This document shows positions 52,128 to 62,400 of a stretch of DNA of 64,000 bases, one piece after another (the first letter of the stretch is position 1; each line of letters begins with the position of its first letter). Origin of the DNA: Megascapheus bottae (taxonomy: Eukaryota > Chordata > Mammalia > Rodentia > Geomyidae). Where the stretch lies: assembly GCA_024803745.1 (NCBI GenBank), contig JANJXV010000048.1, positions 1,583,501-1,647,500 of the forward strand. Reading direction: 5' to 3'. The notes under the pieces were generated by a model, which saw nothing but the letters and a program-made list of their open reading frames with translations, did not search any database and was not told the origin of the DNA. The position numbers and the translations under genes are program-made.

Positions 52128-52158
<31 letters not shown>

Positions 52159-53330
52159 AAACCCTAACCCTAACCCTAACCCTTACCCTAACCCTAACCA
52201 TAACCCTTACCCTTACCTTAACCCTAACCCTAAACATAACCCTAACACTAGCCCTAACCCTTATCCTAACCTTAACCATATTCCTAACCCTAACCCTAAC
52301 CCTTACCCTAACCCTAACCTTAACCCTTACCCTAACCCTAACCTTAACCCTAAATCTAACCCTAACCCTAACCTTAACCCTTACCCTTACCCTAATCCCT
52401 ACCCTAACCGTAACCCTAACCCTTACCCTAAACCTAACCCTAACCCTAATCCTTACCCTTACCCTAACCCTAAGCCTAACCCTAACCCTAACTCTTACCC
52501 TTACCCTAAAACTAACCCCAACCCTAACCATAAACCTTACCCTTACCTTAAACCTAAACCTAACCCTAACCCTAACCCTTACCCTTACCCTAACACTAAC
52601 CCTAAACTTTACCCTAACCCTTACCCTGCCCTCACCCTAAACCTAACCTTAAACCTAACCGTAACCCAAACCCTAAACCTAACCTTAACCCTAACCCTTA
52701 TCCTTAACATAAACCTAACTCTAACCCTAACCCTAACCCATACCCTTAACCAAAACCTAAACCTAACTCTAATCCTAACCCTAACACTAACCCTAACCCT
52801 TACCCTAACCCTAACTCTAAACATAACCCTAACCCTAAACCTAACCCGAACCCTAACCCTATCCCTAACCCTTACCCTTACCCTAACCCTAACCCTAACC
52901 CTAACCCTAAACCAAATCTAACCCTAACCCTAATGCTAACCCTAACCCTTACCCTTAACTTAACCCTAACCCTAACCCTAACCCTAACCCTAACTCTAAC
53001 CCTAACCCTAACCCTTACCCTTAACCAAACCCTAAACCTAACTCTAACCCTAACCCCAACCCTAACCCTAAACCTAATCCTAACCCTAACCGTAACCCTA
53101 AACCTAACCCTGAACCTAACCCTAAATCTAACCCTTACCCTAACGCTAAACCTAACCCTAACACATACCATAACCCTAACCCTAACCTTAACCGTAACCG
53201 TAACCCTAAACCTAACCCTAAACCTAACCCTAAACCTAAACCTTACCCTAACCCTAACCTTAACCCCAACACTAAATCTAACCCTAACCCTAACCCTAAT
53301 CTTAACCCTTCCCCTTACCCTAAAACTAAC
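51641..53330. repeat. Block P of about 1.5 kb, copy 2
   Basis: This is a tandem copy of the previous block: CTGTCACCCAAAACC near 51,659, CCTAGCCCTTACCCTTGCCC at 51,733, ATCCCTACCCTAACCG at 52,395 and CCAAATCTAACCC at 52,912. It contains additional hexamers near 52,180-52,250 relative to copy 1. Its right end has no partner in copy 1. Confidence 0.85.
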
Positions 53331-53690
53331 CCTAAAAATATGCCTAACCCTAACACATACCCTTACCCTAACCCTAAACATATCCCTGAGCCTTACCCTT
53401 ACCCTAACCCTAACGCTACCCCATACACTAACCCTAACCCTAACCCTAACCCTAACATTTACCCTAACCCTAACGCGAACCCTAAAACTAATCCTTACCC
53501 TAACCCTAACCCTAAAACTTACCCTTATCCTTACCCTAACCCTAACCCTAACTTTAACCCCAACATAAACCTAACCCTAACCCCTACTCTTACCCTAACC
53601 CTAACCCTAAACCTAAACCTAAACCTAACCCTAAGCCTAACTCTAACCCTTACCATAACCCTAACCCTAACACTAACCCCTAAACCTAAC
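53331..53690. repeat. Degenerate hexamer array, no long block found
   Basis: Mixed array with AAAAATATGCC near 53,333, CACATACCC, ATATCCCTGAGCC near 53,380 and ACGCTACCCCATACAC near 53,412 as local oddities. No gene is visible. Confidence 0.6.
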
Positions 53691-54240
53691 CCTAATCCTA
53701 ACTCTATCACTTACCCTTATCCTAACCCTAACCCTAACCGTAACACTTACCCTACCCCTACCCTAACCCTAACCGTAACCCTTACCCTAACCCTAATCCT
53801 AACCCTAACACTAACCCTTACCCTTACAATAACCCTAAACCTAACCCTAACCCTAAACCATACGCTTACCCAAAACCTAACCCTAACCGTAACCCTAACC
53901 CCAATCCTAACCCTAACCCTTACCTTACCCTAACCCTAACCCTAAACCTAACGTAACCCTAACCCTAACTCTTACCCTAAACCTAACCCTAATCCTAAAT
54001 CTAACGCTTACCCTTACCCTAACCCTAACCCTAACCCTAAAACTAACCCTAACCCTAACCTTAACCCTAACCCTAACCCTAACCCTAATCCTAACGCTTA
54101 CCCTAATCCTGACCATAACTCTAACTCTAACACTTATCCTAACACTCACCCTAATCCTAATCCTTACCCTAACCTTAAACCTAACCCTAACCAAAACCTA
54201 ACCCTAACCCCTAACCCTAACCCTAACCCTAAATCCTTAC
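53691..54240. repeat. Block D, copy 1
   Basis: CACTTACCCTTATCC near 53,709, CCCCTACCCTAACC near 53,755, TTACAATAACCC near 53,824, a TACGCTTACCC segment near 53,860, CCCCAATCC near 53,899 and CACTCACCCTAATCC near 54,144 recur in order at 55.76-56.28 kb, an offset of roughly 2.0-2.1 kb. Confidence 0.8.
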
Positions 54241-55514
54241 CCTAACACTTACCCTAACCCTAACCCTAACACTTAACCTTAACCTCACCCTAACCCTAAC
54301 CCTAACCCTTACCCTAACACTAACCCTAACACTGACCCTAAGCCTTACCCTAAAACTAACCCTAACCCCTAACCCTAACCCTTACCCTAACCCTAAGCAT
54401 TACCCTATCCACTAACCCTAAGCCTAACCCTAACCCTAACCCTTACCCTTATCCTAAGCCTAACCCTAATTCTACCCCTTAACCTTACCCTAACCCCTAC
54501 ATTAACCCTAACACTATGCCTAACCCTTACCCTAACCCTAAACCTACCCCTAACCCTAAACCTTACCCTTACTCTAAACCTAATCCTAACACTTACACTA
54601 ACCCTAACATTAATTCCAACTCTAAACCTAACCCTAACCCTAAACCTAACCCTTACACTTACCCTTACCGTAACCGTAACCCTAAACCTAACACTAAACC
54701 TAAACCTAACCCTATCCCTTACCCTAACCCTAACCCCAATCCTAACCCTAACCCTTACGCTTACACTATCCCTAACCCTAACCCTAAACCTAACCCTAAC
54801 CCTAAACTTAAGCCTAATCCTTAACCTTGCCCTAACCCTAACCTTAACCCTAACCCTAATCTTAACCCCAACCCTAAACCTAACCCTAACCCTAACCCTA
54901 AACCTGACCCTAACCCTAACCCTAATCCTAAACCTAACCATAACCCATACACTTACACTTACCCTAACCCTAACCCTAACACTAACCCTAAACCTAACCA
55001 TAACCATTACCCTTACCCTTAGCCTAACCCTAACCCTAACCCTAACCATAACCCAAAACCTTACCCTTAACCTAAACCTAACCCTAACCCTTACCCTTAC
55101 CCTAACCGTAACACTAAACCTAACCGTAACAGTAACCCTAAGCCTAACCCTTACCCTAACCCTAACCCCAACCCTAACCCTAACCCTTACCCTTACCCTA
55201 ACCCTAAACCTAAACCTAAACCTAACCCTAACCCTAACCTTAACCCTAACCCTTATTCTAACACTAACCCTAACCCTAAACCTAACCCTAACCCTAACTC
55301 TAACACATAACCTTACCATAACCCTTACAATAAACCTAACCGTAACCCTTACCCTTACCCTCACCCTAACCCTAACCTTAACCCTAACCTAACCCTACCC
55401 CTAACATTAACCCTAACCCTTATCATTACCCTAACCCTAACCCTAAACCTAACCCTAACCCTAAACTTAACCCTTACCCTTACCATAATCCTAAACCTAA
55501 CCCTAACCCTTGTA

Positions 55515-55545
<31 letters not shown>

Positions 55546-55640
55546 TAACCTTAACCCTAAAGCTTACCCTTACCCTAACCCTACCCTAAGCCTAACCTTA
55601 ACCCTAACACTTACCCTAACGCTACCCTAACCCTAACCCT
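54241..55640. repeat. Block E, diverged and shortened copy C
   Basis: AAGCATTACCCTATCCACTAA near 54,396, CCTACATTAACCC near 54,507, AATTCCAACTC near 54,611, CCCCAATCC, a CTTGCCC segment near 54,825 and CTTATCATTACCC near 55,418 follow the order of copy A, from 46.69 through 47.2-48.1 kb. The part between 46.86 and 47.17 kb of copy A is missing. Substitutions are much denser than between copies A and B. Confidence 0.8.
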
Positions 55641-56285
55641 AACCCTTACCCTTAATATAACCCGAACATTAAAACTAACTCCTAACCCTAACCCGTACCC
55701 TAACCCTAACCCTAACCCCTAACCCTAACCCTAACCCTAACACCTAAACCTGACCCTAACCCTATATCTAACACTTACCCTTATCCTAACCGAACCCTAA
55801 CCATAACACTACCCTAACCCCTACCCTAACCCTAACCGTAACCCTTACCCTAAACCTAAGCCTAACCCTAACACTAACCCTTACCCTTACAATAACCCTA
55901 AACCTAACCCTAACTCTAACCTTAACCCTAACCCTTACCCTTACCCTAACCCTAAACCTAACCCTAACCCTAAACCCTACGCTTACCCTAAACCTAACCG
56001 TAAACCTAACCCTAACCCCAATCCTAACCCTAACCCTTACCCTTACCCTAACCCTAACCCTAAACATAACCTAATCATAAACCTAACTCTTACCCTAAAC
56101 CTAACCCTAATCCTAACGCTTACCCTAACCCTGACCCTAACCCTAACCCTAAAACTTATCCTAACACTCACCCTAATCCTAATCCTTAACCTAACCCTAA
56201 ACCTAAACCTTACCCTCACCCTAACCAAACCCTAACCCTAACCCCTACCCCTAACACTAACCCTAAATCCTTACCCTAACACTTA
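55641..56285. repeat. Block D, copy 2
   Basis: This copy of 53.69-54.24 kb leads directly into block E copy B, just as D copy 1 leads into E copy C. D and E therefore behave as one larger unit that has been duplicated. A CCCGAACATTAAAACTAACTCC patch near 55,662 is a break in the hexamer register. Confidence 0.8.
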
Positions 56286-56726
56286 ACCTAACCCTAACAC
56301 TAACCCTAACCCTTACCTTAACCCTAACCCTAACACTGACACTAGGCCTTACCCTAAACATAACCCTAACCCCTAACCCTAACCCTTACCCTAACCCTAA
56401 GCATTACCCTAACCACTAACCCTAACCCTAACCCTAACCCTAACCCTTACCCTTATCCTAACCCTAACCCTAACTCTAACACTTAACCTTACCCTAATGC
56501 TACATTAACCCTAACCCTATGCCTAACCCTTACCCTAACCCTAACCCTAACCCTAAACCTTGCCCTTACAATAAACCTAACACTAACCATTACCCTTACC
56601 CTCACCCTAACCCTAACCTTAACCCTAACCCTTATCATTACCCTAACCCTAACCCTAAACCTAACCGTAACCCTAAACTTAACCCTTACCCTTACCATAA
56701 CCGTAAACCTAACCCTAACCCTTACA

Positions 56727-56757
<31 letters not shown>

Positions 56758-57006
56758 TAACCTTAACCCTAACCCTTACCCTTACCCTAACCCTAAACCT
56801 AAGCCTAACCTTAACCCTAACACTTACCCTAACCCTACCCTAACCCTAACCCTAAACCTAACCCTAAACCTTGCCCTTACCCTAAACCTAATCCTAACAC
56901 TTACCCTAACCCTAACATTAATTCCAACACTAAACCTAACCCTAAGCCTAACCCTAACCCTTATCCTTACCCTAACCGTAACCCTAAACCTAACACTAAC
57001 CCTAAA

Positions 57007-57038
<32 letters not shown>

Positions 57039-57763
57039 CAATCCTAACCCTAACCCTTACGCTTACACTATCCCTAACCCAAACCCTAAACCTAACCCTA
57101 ACCCTAAACTTAACCCTAATCCTTACCCTTGCCCTAACCCTAACCTTAACCCTAACCCTAATCTTAACCCCAACCCGAAACCTAACGCTAACCGTAACCC
57201 TAAACCTAACCCTAACCCTAACCCTAATCTTAAACCTAACCATAACCCTTACCCTTACCCTTACCCTAACCCTAACCCTAACCCTAACCCTAAACCTAAC
57301 CATAACCCTTACCCTTACCCTTACCCTAACCCTAACCATAACCCAAAACCTTACCCTTAACCTATACTTAACCCTAACCCTTACCCTTACACTAACCGTA
57401 ACACTAAACCTAACGGTAACCCTAACCCTAACCCTAAACCTTACCCTAACCCTAAACCCAACCATAACCCTAACCCTTACCCTTACCCTAAACCTAAACC
57501 TAAACCTAACCCTAACCTTAACCCTAACCCTTACTCTAACCCTAACCCTAACCCTAAACCTAACACTAATCCTAACTCTAACACTTACCGTTACCATAAC
57601 CCTTACAATAAACCTAACACTAACCCTTACCCTTACCCTCACCCTAACCCTAACCTTAACCCTAACCCTTATCATTACCCTAACCCAAACCCTAAACCTA
57701 ACTGTAACCCTAAACTTAACCCTTACCCTTACCATAACCGTAAACCTAACCCTAACCCTTACA

Positions 57764-57794
<31 letters not shown>

Positions 57795-59510
57795 TAAACT
57801 TAACCCTAACCCTTACCCTTACCCTAACCCTTAACCTAAGCCTAACCATAACCCTAACACTTACCCTAACCCTAACCTAACCCTAAACCTAACACTTACC
57901 CTTAACCTAACCCTAAACCTAACCTTAACCGTAACAGTAACCCTAAACCTAACCCTTACCCTAAGCCTATCCCTAACCCTAACCCTAACCCTAACCCTAA
58001 CCCTTACCCTAACCCTAATCTTAATGCTAACCCTAACCCTAACACTAACACTAACCCTAACCCTAAGCATTACCCTTACCCTAACCCTAACCCTAAACCT
58101 AACCCTAAACTTAACCATAACCCTAACCCTAACCCTTACCCTTATCCTAAACCTAACCCTTACCCTAACCCTAACCCTAACCCTAACCATAACCCTAACC
58201 CTAACATTTAACCTAACCCTAACCCTAACCCTAACCCTTGCACTTACCCTAACCCTAACCCTAACTCTAACCCAAACAATAACCCTAACCCTTACCCTAA
58301 CCCTAACCCTAACCCTTACTCTAACCCTAAACCTAACCTCAACCTTAAACCTTAAGCTAACCCAAACCCTAACCCTAACCTTAACCCTATACCTAACCCT
58401 AACCCTAACCCTAACCCTTACACTTCCCCTAACATTAACCCTAACTCTAACCCAAACAATAACCCTAACCCTAACCCTTACCCTAAACCTAACCCTAACC
58501 CTTACTCTAACGCTAACCCTAACCTCAACCTTAAACCTAACCCTAACCCAAACCCTAACCCTAACCTTAACCGTATACCTAACCGTAAACCTAACCATTA
58601 CCCTAACCTTAACCGTATACCTAACCCTACCCTAACCCTTACCCTAACCCTGACACTAGTCCTTATCCTAACCCTAACCCTAATCCTAACCCCTAACCTT
58701 AACCCTAACCCTAACCCTAACCCTTACCCGTACCCAAAACCTAACCCTCAACCTGACCCTAACACTTACCCTAACCTTAACCCTAACCCTAACCCTTACC
58801 TTTACCAAAACCCTAACCCTAACCTTAAACCCAACCGTAAACCTAACCCTAACCGTAACCCTTACCCTAACATTTAACCTAACCCTATGCCTAACCCTAA
58901 CCTAACACTTACCCTTACCCTAACCCTAACCCTAACCCTAACCCTATCCCTTACCCTAAACCTAACCATAACACTAACCCTAACCCTAACACTTACCCTT
59001 ACCCTTACCCTAACCCTAACCCTAACCCTAACACTTACCCTTACCCTTACCCTAACCCTAACCCTAACCATAACCCTAACCCTAACCATAACCCTAAACC
59101 TAAACCTAACCCTTAAGCTAACCCTAACCAAATCCTAACCCTAACCCCTAACTCTAACCCTAACCCTTACCCTAACACTTACCCTAACCCTAACCCTAAC
59201 CCTAACACTTAACATTAACCTCGCCCTAACCCTACCCTAAACCTTACCCTAACCCTAACCTAACACTAACCCTAAACCCAACTCTTATCCTTACCCTAAC
59301 CCTAAGCCTAAACCTAACACTAACCCTAAACCCTCACACTAACCGTAACCCTAATCCTAACCGTAATTCTTACAATTACCCTAACCCTAACCCTAACCTT
59401 AACGCTAACCCTAACCCTAAACCTTACCCTAAACCAAACCCTAACCCTAACCCTTACCCTTACCCTTACACTAACCCTAACCCTAAACATACACCTAACC
59501 CTAACCTTAA
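56286..59510. repeat. Block E with linker G, copy B
   Basis: It is nearly identical to 46,586-50,030. Shared rare features include CTGACACTAGGCCTTACC near 56,335 with its AGGCCT palindrome, ATGCTACATTAACCC near 56,497, CTTGCACTTACCC near 58,237, CTAGTCCTTATCC near 58,656 and CCCTCACACTAACCG near 59,331. Relative to copy A it is 218 bases shorter: about 54 lost before 57,890, about 55 around 57,980-58,020 and about 109 around 58,150-58,230. Confidence 0.9.
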
Positions 59511-60420
59511 CCCTAACACCTAACCCTAACCCTAACCCTATCCCTTACCCTTACACTAACCCTAACCCTAACCCTAGCCCTAACCCTAACCCTAACACTT
59601 ACGCTAACCCTAACCCTAACCATAACCCTTACCCTATCCCTAACCCTAATCTTAAACCCAAACCTAAACCTAACCCTAACCCCAACTCTAACCCTTACCC
59701 TAACCCTAACCCTAACACTAACCCTAACGTTAACCCTAACCCTAACCCTTACCCTTCCCGTAACCCTACCCTAACCTTAACCACAACACTATCCCTAACC
59801 CTAACCCTAAACCTAACCCTAACCCTAAACTTAAGCCTAATCCTTAACCTTGCCCTAACCCTAACCTTAACCCTAACCCTAATCTTAACCCCAACCCTAA
59901 ACCTAACCCTAACCCTAACCCTAAACCTGACCCTAACCCTAACCCTAACCCTAACCCTAACCCCTCACACTAACCGTAACCCTAACCCTAAACGTAACCC
60001 TTACCCTTACCCTAACCCTAACCCTAAACTTAACGCTAACCATAACCCTAAACCTTACCCTAAACCAAACCATAACCCCAATCCTTACCCTAACCCTAAC
60101 CCTAACCCTAACACTTACCCTTACCATAACCCTAACCCTAACCCTAACTTTAACCCTAACCCTAAACCTAACCCTTACCCTTACCCTAACCCTAAACCTA
60201 AACCTAAACCTAATCCTAAACCTAACCCTAAACCTTACCCTTACACTAAACCTAACCCTAAACATAAACCTAACCCTAACCTTAACCCTAACACCTAACC
60301 CTAACCCTAACCCTATCCCTTACCCTTACCCTAACCCTAACCCTAACCCTTACCCTTACCCTAACCGCAACCCTAATCCTAACCGTAAACCTAACCCTAA
60401 CCCTAAACCTTACCCTAACC
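59511..60420. repeat. Mosaic of CCCTCACAC segment copies and a piece of block E copy C
   Basis: CCTCACACTAACCG at 59,963 repeats 59,332 at an offset of 631. An AACACCTAACCC / CTATCCCTTACCC succession near 59,515 returns near 60,291. Inserted between them, 59,809-59,960 is almost identical to 54,786-54,940 of block E copy C (CTTAAGCC at 59,830 and 54,807, offset 5023), including CCTTGCCC and CCTGACC. Confidence 0.8.
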
Positions 60421-62400
60421 CTAACTCCAAACTTAAACTAACCCTCACCCTTACCCTAACCCTAACCCTAAACCTAAACCTAACCCTAACCTTAACCCTA
60501 ACCCTAACCCTTACCCTAAACCTAACCCTAAACCTAAACCTAACCCTAAACCTAACCCTTACCCTAACCCTAACCCTAAACCAAACCCTTCCCCTAAACC
60601 TAACCCTAACCCTAACCTTAACCCTAACACTTACCCTAACCCTAACCCTAACCCTGCCCCTAAACCTTACCCTAACCCTAACACTAACCCTAAACCTAAC
60701 CCTTATCCTAACAATATCACTAACCCTAACCCTAACCCATAACCTAACCCTAACCCTAACCCTAATCCTTACCCTAAACCAAACTCTAACACTAACACTA
60801 ACCCTAACCCCTAAACCTAACCCTAACCCTAACTCTAACACTTACCCTTATCCTAACCCTAACCCTAACCCTAAAACTTACCTTAACCCCTAACCTAACC
60901 CTAAACCTAACCCTAACCCTTACCCTAACCCTAACCCCAACCCTAAACCTAACCTTAACCCTAACCCTTACCATTACCCTAACCCTAACCCTAACCGTAA
61001 ACCTTACCTTTACCCTAAACCTTACCTTTTCCCTAAACCTAACCCTAACGCTTACAATAAACCTATACCTAACCCTAACCCTAACCCTAAACCTTATCTT
61101 AAACCTAACTTAAACCCTAACACATACCCTTACACTAACCATAACCCTAACCCTAACCATAACCCTAAACCTAACCCTAAACCTAACCCTAAGCCTAAAC
61201 CTAACCCTTACCCTAACCCTAACCTTAACCCCAACACTAAACCTAACCCTAACCCTAACCCTAACCCTTACCCTTACCCTAACCCTAACACTAAACCTAA
61301 CCCTAACCCACAGCCTAAACCTTACCCTAAACCTACCCCTAATCCTAACCCTAACCCTTACCCTTACCCTAACCCTAACCCTAACCCTAAAACTAACAAT
61401 AACCCTAACCTTAACCCTAACCCTTACCCTTTCCCTAACCCTAACCCTAACCCTAAACCTAAACCTAAGCCTCACCCTAACCCTTACCCTAACCCTAACA
61501 CTAATCCTAATTCTTACCCTAACCGTGACGCTAACCTTAACCCTAACACTTATCCTAACACTCACCCTAACCCTAAACCTTACCCTAAACCTAACCCTAA
61601 CCCTAACCCTTACCCTAACCCAAACCCTAAACTTAACACTACCCCTAACCCTAAACCTAACGTTAATCGTAACCATTAAAATTTAACTAACCCTAACCCT
61701 GACCCTAACGCTAAACCTAACCTTAACCCTAAACCTAACCCTTACCCTTATCCTAACCCTAACCCTAAACCTAACCCTAAACCTTACCCTTATCCTAACC
61801 CTAACTCTAAATCTAACCCTAACCCTAACCTTAACCCTAACCCTTACCCTTACCCTAATCCTAACCCTAACCCTAAACCTAACCCTAACCCTAACCCTAA
61901 CCCTTACCCTAAACCTAACTCTAACCCTAATAATAAACCTATCCCTAACCCTAATCCTAACTCTTACCCTTACCTTAAACCTAACCCAAACCCTAACACA
62001 TACCCTTACCCTAACATAAACCTTACCCTATCCCTAACCATAACCCTAACCCTAACCTTAACCCTAACCCTAACTGTAACACTAACCCTAACCCTTACCT
62101 AACCCTAACCCTAAACCTAACCCTAACCCTAACCCTAACCTTAACCCTAACCCTAACCCTTGCCATTACCCTAACCCTAAGCCTAAACCTAACCCTAACC
62201 CTAACATAACCCTTACCCTTACCATAACCCTAACCCTAATCCTTACCCTTACCCTAACTCTAACACTAACTTTAATGCTAAACCTAAACCTAACCCTAAC
62301 ACTAACACTAAACCTAACCCTAAAACTAACCGTAACCCTAAACCTAACACTAACCCTAACCCTAACCCTCACCCTAACCCTTACCATAACCCTAACCCAA
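60421..62400. repeat. Degenerate hexamer array, no long block found
   Basis: Mixed array. ATTAAAATTTAACTAACC at 61,675-61,692 is one of the strongest local departures from the hexamer in the window. A CACTTATCCTAACACTCACC segment near 61,546 resembles block D. No gene, RNA gene or unique sequence is visible. Confidence 0.6.
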
